38,178 nt of DNA from Lachnospiraceae bacterium (GTDB lineage: Bacteria; Bacillota; Clostridia; Lachnospirales; Lachnospiraceae). Made by a program: the position numbers and the translations under genes. The stretch is from contig JAIKYA010000177.1 of NCBI GenBank assembly GCA_024683645.1, forward strand, positions 1 to 38,178, read 5' to 3'. Shown here piece after piece: positions 1-7,921 of this stretch (positions within the stretch are counted from its first letter, which is position 1; each line of letters opens with the position of its first letter). The notes below the pieces were generated by a model. That model had not been told where the DNA came from. It saw nothing but the letters and a program-made list of their open reading frames with translations, and searched no databases.

Positions 1-183
1 TTCCTTATATATAGTCTCAGCCTCATGTGCTTCTGACACCTGCGATCCGATATCGGCATTGAACTCACTGTGAAAAAATCGATCCGCAAAAACTTCGGGA
101 TGCTTATCATATCGTATTTTTACCGCAAAACCATCATAAAAACTATCGTAAAATCTATGACCCTGGAAGCTTCTTACTTGCTT
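1..183 (-). pseudogene. Open frame without a start codon at the window edge, possible gene fragment
   Basis: Read on the minus strand this frame stays open for 61 codons from just after a TAA at 184-186 to the window edge. The predicted residues are hydrophilic and mixed (for example GHRFYDSFYDGF and EVFADRFFHSE), which looks more protein-like than random. There is no ATG, GTG or TTG near its beginning and no ribosome site. Codon use is more A/T-rich than in the neighbouring genes. It may be the remnant of a gene whose 5' part was lost or frameshifted, or it may be chance. A plus-strand frame over the same bases is also open for a similar length, which weakens the case. I do not recognise a family. 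Confidence 0.22.
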
Positions 184-366
184 TTAGACCATAAGCGTTT
201 TTACAAGGCAATGACATTTATGACCGTGGAGTAACAATAACTTGCATTAGGTCATATTTCAGAGATTAATAGGCTTGATTCAGACATGATGAACTGATAG
301 GGAGCAGCATTGGCTAGCGTATCGGATGCAATCCGTCCGTATACGGCATTCTGATCCGGCCGGGGA
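184..366. other. Gene-free stretch downstream of the ABC transporter
   Basis: No coding frame stands out here. The stretch contains short perfect palindromes: CCGTATACGG near 337-346, CGGAT-GCA-ATCCG near 323-335, and GATCC-GGCCGG-GGATC near 354-369, the last reaching the end of the ABC transporter gene. None is followed by a T-run on the minus strand, so I do not call a terminator. The 3' end of the cluster transcript is therefore undefined. Confidence 0.4.
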
Positions 367-2064
367 TCACACCTCAAATACCCGGTCGCAGTATTTCAGG
401 GCGCTGGCTCTGTGGGCGATGATGATGACGGTGTAGCTGCCCTTGAGTGCGTTTACGGTTTCCAGGAAATCGCTCTGGGTCTCTTCGTCGAGGGCGCTGG
501 TGGCTTCGTCAAAGACGAGCACTTTGGCGCCGCTGTATATCGCGCGGGCAATGCCGAGGCGCTGACGCTGTCCTCCGGAGAGCCTTACTCCGTTTTCTCC
601 GGTCATTGTCCCGGCACGGTCGGGCAGAGTTGAAACAAAGTCAAGAAGACAGGCCATCTCCAGAGCTTTATTGACTCTGTCCCTGTCTATCTTTTCGGGA
701 TCATCCTCAAGAGCCACGTTCTGCTCTATGCTCATATCCAGCAGCACTATCTCCTGAGGCACGTAACCAAACAATCTTCCGTATCCGTCTTCGGCTGTAT
801 CCACGGCCTTTCTGTCAAGCATCACTTCGCCCTTTCCGGGTTTTAAAAGTCCCAGGATCAGCTGTGCAAGTGTGGTCTTTCCGGCGCCGCTGACGCCGCT
901 TATGCCGAGTATCGAACCCTTCTCTATCTTCAAATCCAGGCTGCTGATTACTTCCGTATCAGTGCCCGGATAAGTATAGCTTATGTTTTTAAGTTCCAGG
1001 CTTTCCTCAAATGAAGGCACGGCAGTCTCGTGCTTATCAGCCTTTCGTGCTTCTTCCGTTGCCTGCTTCATTTCCTCAAACACTTCATCATAGGAGCCGG
1101 CATTGGAACGTACTTCATTAAGGCTGCCGAAGATTCCCATCACCGTATCCCGTATCTGCAGAGCTGCCGATACGGAAACCGAGAGCACCACCATTCCTTC
1201 CTTGATATCTCCTGTGATCCCGTAGCTTATCAGCAGCACCGCAAGTATCATCACCAGTGTAAAGAAGTCCACAAGTGCATTCGGCGCATTCATCAGCAGG
1301 TTGCGTTTAACATGTATCCTGTATGATTCCTCCTGGCCCTTTACCTGCCACCTGTATGCCATATCCGTCTTGCCTGCCATACGGAGCTCGGTGATCGCTC
1401 TTAAGCTTTCCTGCAGCTTTATCGATACACGCCTGCCGATCTTATTCAGCTCAACCGCATATCCCTGCAGCCTTCCTTTGGTCAGCTCATATAAGGTAAG
1501 GCACAGGATGCTTATGACAAAAACAGGTATGAGTATCACTGTCCTGTGCATGCCGATAAGTAATACCGAAAGAAGGATAAGAGTCAGAACCTGTGCAGCC
1601 AGTTCCATTGCCGCCACTACTATACCATTCAGCAGGTTCAATGCTGCAACCGAATATCTGTGTATTATATCAGCACTGTGATTGGAAAAATAATACTCAT
1701 AAGGTCTGTTCAGATACCATTTCAGAAGATATCTCGAATACTTCTGCATCATACGGAGCATTACTGCCGTAGACACATAATCATAAAACAATCTGTACAG
1801 GCAGACCAGCGCATACAGAGCCAGTACCACTCCGGATGCAGCCAGAAGATAATGCAGGCTATTCTCCTTAGGAAGAAAGACTGCGATATAACGGAATATC
1901 GGATATGCTGCCGCTTCCGACGGATCGAACAGTATAAAGATATAAGGAACTATCACGGCTATGCTCAACAGCGATACTGCCATGCTCCCCATATCCAGAA
2001 GAAACAGTATGATAAGTTTTCCTTTGTCCTTCCTATCCAGAAGGCTCATGACATTTCTTAACAT
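367..2064 (-). CDS. ABC exporter, fused membrane and ATPase domains
   Basis: This is a single-chain ABC half-transporter that would dimerise in the membrane and drive export by ATP hydrolysis. The membrane domain covers about residues 15-310. The nucleotide-binding domain has Walker A GVSGAGKT (390-397), a Q-loop at Q437, the signature LSGGQ (495-499), Walker B VLVFDE (515-520) and the H-loop histidine at 551, so all catalytic elements are present. There is no N-terminal C39 peptidase domain, so any leader cleavage would need another enzyme. Its start overlaps the end of the PqqD-like gene by 7 bases, which points to coupled translation. Position behind a radical SAM/PqqD pair suggests export of the modified product, or flipping of a glycolipid. 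The substrate is inferred, not shown. It is the last gene of the cluster. Confidence 0.93.
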   Translation of the reverse strand: MLRNVMSLLDRKDKGKLIILFLLDMGSMAVSLLSIAVIVPYIFILFDPSEAAAYPIFRYIAVFLPKENSLHYLLAASGVVLALYALVCLYRLFYDYVSTAVMLRMMQKYSRYLLKWYLNRPYEYYFSNHSADIIHRYSVAALNLLNGIVVAAMELAAQVLTLILLSVLLIGMHRTVILIPVFVISILCLTLYELTKGRLQGYAVELNKIGRRVSIKLQESLRAITELRMAGKTDMAYRWQVKGQEESYRIHVKRNLLMNAPNALVDFFTLVMILAVLLISYGITGDIKEGMVVLSVSVSAALQIRDTVMGIFGSLNEVRSNAGSYDEVFEEMKQATEEARKADKHETAVPSFEESLELKNISYTYPGTDTEVISSLDLKIEKGSILGISGVSGAGKTTLAQLILGLLKPGKGEVMLDRKAVDTAEDGYGRLFGYVPQEIVLLDMSIEQNVALEDDPEKIDRDRVNKALEMACLLDFVSTLPDRAGTMTGENGVRLSGGQRQRLGIARAIYSGAKVLVFDEATSALDEETQSDFLETVNALKGSYTVIIIAHRASALKYCDRVFEV

Positions 2065-2366
2065 GCTTCTATCACATTTTCCCTCAAAAGAGAAGTAAGC
2101 ACTTCCGTCACATCCTCTATCAGTACTTTTATGTCTGCATCATATTCCTGCTCCATCGCAGCCGCTATCTGATCAACGCCTGCTCCGTTTACCAGCTGTT
2201 TCCATACAAACACACCTTCTTCGTTGAGCCGGATGATACCGTTGAATTCACTGTCATCTCCCATATAAACAACAACGGTCCTGCCTACCACTTCTTTCAG
2301 TTCAAAGCCTTCCTTTATCCTGTAAGAAGCCTTTTTATCGATCTTTACGGTTCTTCCAAAAGCCAT
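2058..2366 (-). CDS. PqqD-like peptide-binding protein
   Basis: This 102-residue protein matches the PqqD fold, the small winged-helix domain (RiPP recognition element) that holds a precursor peptide for a radical SAM enzyme. The diagnostic stretch is residues 40-100: an IIRLNEEG turn, then VWKQL, then the pattern of a helix ending in EYDAD, an IEDV helix and a final LLREN(V)I segment. The first 40 residues are an extra beta-rich part. A ribosome site (AGGAGA) precedes the ATG. The gene begins inside the last codons of the GT8-radical SAM gene (22-base overlap) and ends inside the start of the ABC transporter, so the three are translationally coupled. Known family role: peptide chaperone in PQQ, lasso and sactipeptide-type pathways. 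Its client here is unknown. Confidence 0.85.
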   Translation of the reverse strand: MAFGRTVKIDKKASYRIKEGFELKEVVGRTVVVYMGDDSEFNGIIRLNEEGVFVWKQLVNGAGVDQIAAAMEQEYDADIKVLIEDVTEVLTSLLRENVIEAC

Positions 2367-4024
2367 TCGTCTCTCTCCTTCTTACTCAATCCCCATTTCA
2401 TCTCATGCCCGTACCATTCGTCTACCGCACAGTATCTGCAGAAGGGGATGGGTTTACACAGGAAATTGAGTATCTCTTCTTTATCCTTTGCCTTAAATAT
2501 ATCTATGCTGTCTTCTTCACATTCAGCGATCCCGCTCGGAAACACGCTTTCCAGTCTGTAACTGCGCCCTGCCAGTGAACAGGGATAGAGCCTGTGACCT
2601 TTGAGCTGTATGCACTCATTTGCAAGATAACAGTTAAAGAAATTGTATTTTATATCCCTTGTTCCGGAAGGATCGAAGAGATGCTTTCTGAAATGCACAT
2701 CTTCATTACCGCTGTTATTGAAGAAAGTCATCGCCACATCAAACATGAGTCCTGCAGCCCTTATCTCTTCGGTCTTTATATCGATGGGATAACGCGTGAC
2801 CGATATCTCTATATCATTGTCATGACAGCAGAGCCAGAAAGCCTCATCCATCTGAGTAAGCCTGATCCCGTTGGTCACTATCTGTATCTTACCCTCGGGA
2901 AAAGCTTTCCTTGCAGAGGCCATGATACTGTTTATATCAGGATGAAGCAGAGGTTCACCTCCCATCAGATGTATGGAAGAAACCCTTCCTTCAAACAGTT
3001 CTCCGAGTCTGACAAAACTTTTTTCAAGTTCGCCGGCATCCGCCAGTTCTTCTTTTATAAGCGGAGAAAAATGTGCACAGGCCTTGCAGTTAAGATTACA
3101 GTGTCCTGCCAGGTCTACTTCAAAAGCCAGTTCCCTTCTCGGTATACAGCGCTTGAGCCTGATGCTCCCTGTTCTGTCAAGCAGCATATTAATAAACACG
3201 GATCTGCCTGCCACCGGCCAGAAATACTGATAAGCTTCTTCTGTATCGTTCACCCAGGGTTTCATATGCAGTCCCGCAAAATGAACTATAGCCGGATCTT
3301 TCCTTGCATTGTCTATCTCTTCCCTGAGTACTTCCGGAAGATTCTTATCATGATGCTCTTTTATTATGCAGTTCCATTTGGCATCGAGTATCAGCTTGCT
3401 CTCTGCACAGGCAATGTTAAGCACATCCTGATCATGGTTTCTGAAATCATTCTCCATAGCGATGCGGATAAGCCCGTCTTCACCGAGCATTTCGCGTATG
3501 GCTTTCAGGTTCATCAGCAGTACGCCGCTGTTAAAATAATCGTTATAGTTTTTAAATCCTATCTCGTTATCGTAATACTCCCTGCCGCCATCCACTCTTC
3601 CGTGATACATGCCTATTCCGGTATAATCCCTGACAGCTCCGATCATCCTGTCTCCAAGCTCACAGCCATACATTTCTTCCAGGTCTTTTAAGACTATCAC
3701 ATCGCAGTCCAGATATATCACTTTATCATATTCCGAATATTCCGGTATAAACAGACGGTAATATGCTTCCTGTGGAAGGTCCGGCCTGTTGCCTGTAAAG
3801 AAATTGAAGCTTTCACTTTCTTCGCCGATCGATATAAATTCAATATCAAGATGCTTATACTCCGAAACCTCTGCACGCAGCATTTCTGCACACTCCGGAA
3901 TCTCTTTCATAAGCAGCTTTACCTCGTACCGACTGTTTACCGCTGTTTCTTCCATGGAACGCAGAGTCACTGAAAGCATCGGCAACAGATATTCATTTGC
4001 ACAAAAGACCACGGGTATCTTCAT
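2345..4024 (-). CDS. GT8 glycosyltransferase fused to a radical SAM domain
   Basis: Two enzymes in one chain. Residues 1-275 look like a GT8 retaining glycosyltransferase: the metal-binding DxD as DCD (106-108), NSG (165-167), HDQD (197-200) and the late HFAGLHMKPW segment (248-257). Residues 300-550 are a radical SAM domain with the iron-sulfur motif C309-x3-C313-x2-C316 and the SAM-binding GGEP (355-358). Cysteines at 465, 471, 482, 502, 523, 529 and 532 could bind an auxiliary cluster like SPASM or twitch domains. Similar HCNLNCKAC-type enzymes occur near polysaccharide loci, from memory of the family. The ATG overlaps the previous GT2 stop as ATGA, and the PqqD-like gene begins within its 3' end. 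The likely role is sugar transfer plus radical modification of the same or successive substrate. Whether that is a peptide or a glycan is not decided by the sequence. Confidence 0.88.
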   Translation of the reverse strand: MKIPVVFCANEYLLPMLSVTLRSMEETAVNSRYEVKLLMKEIPECAEMLRAEVSEYKHLDIEFISIGEESESFNFFTGNRPDLPQEAYYRLFIPEYSEYDKVIYLDCDVIVLKDLEEMYGCELGDRMIGAVRDYTGIGMYHGRVDGGREYYDNEIGFKNYNDYFNSGVLLMNLKAIREMLGEDGLIRIAMENDFRNHDQDVLNIACAESKLILDAKWNCIIKEHHDKNLPEVLREEIDNARKDPAIVHFAGLHMKPWVNDTEEAYQYFWPVAGRSVFINMLLDRTGSIRLKRCIPRRELAFEVDLAGHCNLNCKACAHFSPLIKEELADAGELEKSFVRLGELFEGRVSSIHLMGGEPLLHPDINSIMASARKAFPEGKIQIVTNGIRLTQMDEAFWLCCHDNDIEISVTRYPIDIKTEEIRAAGLMFDVAMTFFNNSGNEDVHFRKHLFDPSGTRDIKYNFFNCYLANECIQLKGHRLYPCSLAGRSYRLESVFPSGIAECEEDSIDIFKAKDKEEILNFLCKPIPFCRYCAVDEWYGHEMKWGLSKKERDEWLLEEP

Positions 4025-5028
4025 CTTTTCACCTTAAACAGAAAACGGGGAGGCACTTTTCCTTTTTTCAGCATACCATAAACATACCTTACAAATAAAG
4101 AGTTTTCATCCCTGCCTGTTCCCGCATTCATGGCAGCCTGCAGTTCAGGCTTCTTCATCATCTTATTCCAGTAAGCCTTGCGTTCGTCACTCATTTTTCC
4201 TTCGGACATTTCCTGTACCAGAGTCATTATGATAAACATCCTTATCCTGATATCAATCTGTTCCGTTAATGCGGGTTCGATCTCTGCAATCTTTTTTTTG
4301 CCGAAAACACTGAGTTTCCGGAGACGCCCAAGCATATCGCTTTCGGTACTGTTGGTACGTGAACCTTCCCGCAGTCTGTAATGATATAAGCATTCCTTTA
4401 TCTGATAATGACTTTTCGCCAGCCCTGCGCAAATTACCGAACATACGGCATCCTCACCGAGTACGCAGTCATCATCCATTCCATCTATAGCCTGGGACAG
4501 CAGCTCCTTTTTTATTATCTTGCTGCAAAGTGAATTCTGTATGATGTGGGTGTCATATTCCGAAGGTGCTGCCAGAAGCACCTTTCTGTATTTCTCTCCG
4601 ATATACAGTCCGGTTTCCTGGGGATGTGTCCCTATGCCTATATATGTTCTGGCATTTCTGAACATGCTGCACTGCACCATGTCGGCATCAGTCTCCTTCG
4701 CGGCTTTACACATTTTTGCGTACATATCCGCTTCTATCCAATCATCTCCGTCCACAGAACCTATATATATACCGGCTGCTTTTGAGAGACCGTATTTTCT
4801 TGCGGCTACAATGTTTCCGTGATCCTTATGGAATACCCTGATACGATCATCTTTCGCGGCAAAAGCATCTGCCCTGCTTCCGCTGTCATCCGTGGAAGCA
4901 TCGTCGACCACTATCACCTCAAAGTCTTCGAATTGCTGCTCAATTAAGCTTCTTAAGCATCTGTCGATATATTCTCCCACATTATAACAGAGCACTATGA
5001 TGCTCAGAAACACTCTGTCAGATGACAT
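4021..5028 (-). CDS. GT2 family glycosyltransferase
   Basis: This 335-residue inverting glycosyltransferase has the standard GT-A start: LSIIVLCYN near residue 8, VIVVDDASTDDSG near 38-50 and the metal-binding DGDD in GSVDGDDW near 92-99. The C-terminal part (about 200-335) is helical and has no obvious membrane anchor, so it probably acts at the inner face of the membrane on a lipid-linked or protein acceptor. The ATG has a purine-rich ribosome site (GGAAAGAG). A strong hairpin terminator lies only some 20 bases upstream, so expression may depend on read-through from the surface-protein gene. It overlaps the GT8-radical SAM gene by ATGA. The donor sugar cannot be assigned. Confidence 0.92.
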   Translation of the reverse strand: MSSDRVFLSIIVLCYNVGEYIDRCLRSLIEQQFEDFEVIVVDDASTDDSGSRADAFAAKDDRIRVFHKDHGNIVAARKYGLSKAAGIYIGSVDGDDWIEADMYAKMCKAAKETDADMVQCSMFRNARTYIGIGTHPQETGLYIGEKYRKVLLAAPSEYDTHIIQNSLCSKIIKKELLSQAIDGMDDDCVLGEDAVCSVICAGLAKSHYQIKECLYHYRLREGSRTNSTESDMLGRLRKLSVFGKKKIAEIEPALTEQIDIRIRMFIIMTLVQEMSEGKMSDERKAYWNKMMKKPELQAAMNAGTGRDENSLFVRYVYGMLKKGKVPPRFLFKVKR

Positions 5029-5050
5029 ATCTCTTTCCTATCTTTCATAC

Positions 5051-5079
5051 TAAAAGAAGCCCCGGGATATTCCCGGGGC
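5051..5079 (-). terminator. Hairpin terminator or attenuator between surface protein and GT2
   Basis: A perfect 9-bp stem (GCCCCGGGA / TCCCGGGGC) with a 3-base loop at 5059-5079 is followed on the minus strand by TTCTTTTA. This is a plausible rho-independent terminator directly after the secreted-protein gene, with no room for a new promoter before the GT2 start. Partial termination, giving more of the surface protein than of the enzymes, is a reasonable inference. Confidence 0.8.
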
Positions 5080-5088
5080 AACTCACCA

Positions 5089-7629
5089 TTACTTAAACTC
5101 AACTTTTCCTGTATAATTGCCTTTTCCGCTTACCGTGATGATACCTTTCTTTTTCTTCAGCTTATAATCTTTAGATTTAAGTTTGATCTCGCTGCCGTCA
5201 TCTGTGATATATATGACTTTGTATTTGTTTTTCTTAAGTGTTTCAAGTCTTATATTATCTTTTGTAAGCTCTCTGGCGTTAAATTCAATCCTTATCTTTT
5301 TATTCTTAAGCTTTTTGTTCAGCTGTTTGATCAGGGCTTTCTGTTCTGCCGTTGCATTGCTTTTTGCTTTAAAGCTGAGAGTCAGGTAAGCGCCGTCCTT
5401 GCTTACGTTCTTACTCTTCTTAGCATTAAATACGGGCGTAGCATATTCCGTAACAGCTCCCTTTATCTCGGCGTGGATATCAGCTGTTTTATTCTCATCT
5501 TCTTCCGCGCCTTCGATCACATGTGTAGTTCCGTTATAACTTATCGTCTTTGTAACTATCACATCAAATTCCGTTGTAACAGCATTATCCTTATTACCGG
5601 TCTTTATGCTGAAAGGCTCCAGCTTAAGCCATTCCTTATCTATTGTATAATGTATCTCGCTTATCTTTCCGGTACTGTAGTTCTTATCTCCGACAGCGCA
5701 GGCTTTTAATACTGTTTCTGTCTTTTTGCCTGCTTCGCCGGATATTTTTATCTCTCCGCCATCATACTTAACGGCATTTGCTGAAACGGAAGGATCTGAA
5801 CCATCCAGGGTATAGTAGATATTCAGGTCCTCATATGCTCCCTTAGCGCAGGAAAGCTTTACTGCAATATCCTTTATATAGCTTCCCTCTTTCAGATCTG
5901 CAGTCACTTCGGGAGCTGTCAGCTTCGCTTTAGTGATCTCATATCTGTACTCAGCAGTATCGCTGACCGAATAATTCTTTACACCTTCTGCACAGGCCTT
6001 AAGCACGATACTGTTCTTTACTCCGGGTACACCGCTGATATCGATGGCGTCCTTATAAAGCTTTCTGCTCTCGGAAACTGCAGGATCACTTCCATCCAGC
6101 GTATAGTATATCTTTAACGGCTCATATACGCCTTCAGCCACTGAAAGCTTAACCTGCTTATCTTCGGTATAGCTTCCTCCGTTAACGTCTGCAACAGGCG
6201 TTGCAGCCTTTTCCTTAGGCTTATTGATATAATACACATATTCCGCAGTTTCACCGGCTGAATAATTCTCTTCGCCGACGGAATAAGCCTTCAATACCAC
6301 TCTTGTCACTTCACCGGGTATGCCGCTGATCTCTATGCCTTTACCGTCATACTCTTTTCTGCTCGGGGAAGTCAGCGGATCACTGCCATCCAGCGTATAC
6401 CAGGTTTTAGTATTCTCATAGGTGTTACTGGTATCAAGAGTGATCACCCTGTCATCGGTATAATAATTGGCAGGTATGCTTGTCTTCGGTTTTTCGGCCT
6501 GCTCCTTTTCTTTTTCTATTATATAAGTATATTCAAGGTAATCAGAAGCCTGATATTCACTGGCTTCATAATACACCTTGAGCGTAACCGTAGTCTTCCT
6601 GCCCGGTATGCCTTCAAGCTTTATTCCTCCGCCGGTATATTCTTTTCTTCCCTCGGATACAGCAGGGTCCGTTCCGTCTGTCGTATAGTATACCCTCTGC
6701 GTCGGCTGCTTTCCATCCTCAAACAGTTCTACAAGCAGATCCTCGGTATAGATATATTCCTGATCCGCCGTATTTGAAGGCAGACTAACAGCTTTATCTT
6801 TTTTACCTCTGATACGGTAATGATATACACTGTATTCATCGTTTTCTATAGGATTGCCCGTATTTAATTTGCCTTTAAGATTTGTTGTCTTTTTGTTTAA
6901 AATGAAAAGATAATAATCCGTAGGCTCTTCGTACTGCTCAAGATAATAAGTCACGGTTTTTTGCGGGATATCTATATCGGGACCATACAGGTTCCTGAAA
7001 CCATAGTAGATGTAGTTATCCGATACTACCGGTCCTTCTTCATATAACGTCTTTATCATACTTTCGAACCAGATAGCTCTGTCTGCTACTATCTCTGAAA
7101 TCATCCTGAACTTCTCTCTCTGTGCAGCACTTGTCCCCATCCATGTTTCAACATACGTGTCCAGACTGTCATCATCTACTTCCATTCCATACATCAATAA
7201 ATAAACATCTTTAAGCACTCTTTTTGCATCTTCTTTGGATATTCCGATGTTAGGATCCGAAATGCTGACATTGAACTGATCATCTTCATATGCAGCAAGC
7301 AAGGAGGCTGATTGTATATAATTTTTTAACTGTTCCTGGGTAGTTATACTGTTTCCGCTTAACAGTATTCCTTTTATCAGATTGTTCTCTTCAAGTCCAC
7401 TTTTAGCATCCGTAATAATATTGGCATTATCCGATATCATGGATTTCACCGTAAGCACAAGAGCGTTGTCATATGTTCCGGGCAGTACAGACAGCTCATA
7501 GTCTGCAGGATCAAAGATAATAAACTCCGGATTCCCTTCCGGCTCACCTAAAGCTGCCGTAAGCGGTACCATCGCTATCGCCAGACACACTATGGTCATA
7601 AGAAATGCAACATATACATTTTTTTTCAT
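5089..7629 (-). CDS. Secreted protein with four chitobiase/hexosaminidase C-terminal-type repeats
   Basis: The best start is the ATG at 7629, which overlaps the stop of the 74-residue ORF as ATGA and follows GGAGAAG. An in-frame ATG at 7641 would add four residues. The N-terminus (MKKNVYVAFLM, then a hydrophobic run ending near LTAALG) is a signal peptide. About residues 110-230 are helical, with a stretch around VYLLMYGMEVDDDSLDTYV that faintly resembles DUF4214. Four tandem domains of roughly 85-90 residues follow, each with Y(Y/T)T(T/L)DG(T/S)DP, then a G(I/E)(P/A)G turn and a closing YxYxI strand. This is the CHB_HEX_C_1 type often found in Clostridia surface proteins. The C-terminal 200 residues are lysine-rich and beta-like and end in GNYTGKVEFK. 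No sortase motif, S-layer domain or catalytic domain is seen. It may be the surface target of the neighbouring glycosyltransferases. Confidence 0.85.
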   Translation of the reverse strand: MKKNVYVAFLMTIVCLAIAMVPLTAALGEPEGNPEFIIFDPADYELSVLPGTYDNALVLTVKSMISDNANIITDAKSGLEENNLIKGILLSGNSITTQEQLKNYIQSASLLAAYEDDQFNVSISDPNIGISKEDAKRVLKDVYLLMYGMEVDDDSLDTYVETWMGTSAAQREKFRMISEIVADRAIWFESMIKTLYEEGPVVSDNYIYYGFRNLYGPDIDIPQKTVTYYLEQYEEPTDYYLFILNKKTTNLKGKLNTGNPIENDEYSVYHYRIRGKKDKAVSLPSNTADQEYIYTEDLLVELFEDGKQPTQRVYYTTDGTDPAVSEGRKEYTGGGIKLEGIPGRKTTVTLKVYYEASEYQASDYLEYTYIIEKEKEQAEKPKTSIPANYYTDDRVITLDTSNTYENTKTWYTLDGSDPLTSPSRKEYDGKGIEISGIPGEVTRVVLKAYSVGEENYSAGETAEYVYYINKPKEKAATPVADVNGGSYTEDKQVKLSVAEGVYEPLKIYYTLDGSDPAVSESRKLYKDAIDISGVPGVKNSIVLKACAEGVKNYSVSDTAEYRYEITKAKLTAPEVTADLKEGSYIKDIAVKLSCAKGAYEDLNIYYTLDGSDPSVSANAVKYDGGEIKISGEAGKKTETVLKACAVGDKNYSTGKISEIHYTIDKEWLKLEPFSIKTGNKDNAVTTEFDVIVTKTISYNGTTHVIEGAEEDENKTADIHAEIKGAVTEYATPVFNAKKSKNVSKDGAYLTLSFKAKSNATAEQKALIKQLNKKLKNKKIRIEFNARELTKDNIRLETLKKNKYKVIYITDDGSEIKLKSKDYKLKKKKGIITVSGKGNYTGKVEFK

Positions 7630-7850
7630 TTTCTTCTCCATCCTCTGGGCAGTCCCATAAAGCCGGCTTCAAGTCTTCTTCTTGATTGACGAAGCATCAC
7701 TTCTGTGAATTCTAAGTATTCAAACATGGTTCTCCAGCAGTTATCATTCGGGTTCAAAGATCCTCCGCTTAAACCTCTGCGCATCATATCCTTTGAAGTA
7801 TCATAACTGGACACTTCCATCTCTATGCCCCTGTATATCTTTTTTCCCAT
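7626..7850 (-). CDS. Small orphan protein, 74 residues, candidate precursor or accessory peptide
   Basis: This short gene is well supported: a strong ribosome site (AGGAGGG, 7 bases before ATG), a sigma-A-like promoter just upstream, and an ATGA overlap with the secreted-protein gene. The protein is charged, rich in Arg and Met, has a single Cys next to Trp (DNCWRT) and a Gly/Pro-containing basic tail (GLPRGWRRK). There is no signal peptide or membrane segment. I do not recognise the family. In a locus with PqqD, radical SAM, an S26-like peptidase core and an exporter, a short peptide gene is a candidate RiPP precursor. But it lacks an obvious leader-core boundary, so a regulatory or chaperone role for the following protein is equally possible. 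Confidence 0.72.
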   Translation of the reverse strand: MGKKIYRGIEMEVSSYDTSKDMMRRGLSGGSLNPNDNCWRTMFEYLEFTEVMLRQSRRRLEAGFMGLPRGWRRK

Positions 7851-7864
7851 TTTATTCCCTCCTT

Positions 7865-7880
7865 ATGTCAATTTTGACAT
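7865..7880. promoter_or_regulatory. 16-bp palindrome, candidate operator
   Basis: A perfect inverted repeat, ATGTCAA-TT-TTGACAT, lies between the minus-strand promoter and the ribosome site of the 74-residue gene, about 6-21 bases after the expected transcription start. Its right arm also contains the -35 box of the plus-strand promoter, so one bound regulator could control both directions. No regulator gene is seen nearby. Confidence 0.5.
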
Positions 7881-7902
7881 TACTAACACTATATGATATA
7901 AG
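7874..7902 (+). promoter_or_regulatory. Plus-strand sigma-A-type promoter facing the GT4 fragment
   Basis: TTGACA at 7874-7879, a 17-base spacer and TATAAG at 7897-7902. The first in-frame ATG of the GT4-like fragment (7910) lies only 7 bases later, so a transcript would be nearly leaderless. The -10 overlaps the minus-strand -10. Confidence 0.5.
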
Positions 7903-7921
7903 AATTTGTATGAATCGTCAA
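7893..7921 (-). promoter_or_regulatory. Minus-strand sigma-A-type promoter of the 74-residue gene and downstream cluster
   Basis: TTGACG (7916-7921), a 17-base spacer and TATCAT (7893-7898) on the minus strand. The expected start is near 7886, giving a leader of about 36 bases that carries the palindrome and the AGGAGGG site. This gives the secreted protein, GT2, GT8-radical SAM, PqqD and ABC genes a promoter separate from that of the two upstream genes. Confidence 0.6.

Noticed and set aside
323-369. Small palindromes as terminator of the ABC transporter
   Set aside because: Stems are short and none is followed by a T-run on the minus strand.
2594-3691. 365-residue plus-strand frame opposite the GT8-radical SAM gene
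   Set aside because: Antisense shadow: its sequence is Cys/His/Tyr-rich without domain features, while the minus strand has two complete enzyme domains.
5700-6720. DNA-level repeats within the secreted protein gene as mobile repeats
   Set aside because: They are the four tandem CHB_HEX_C-type domains, in frame with diverged codons.
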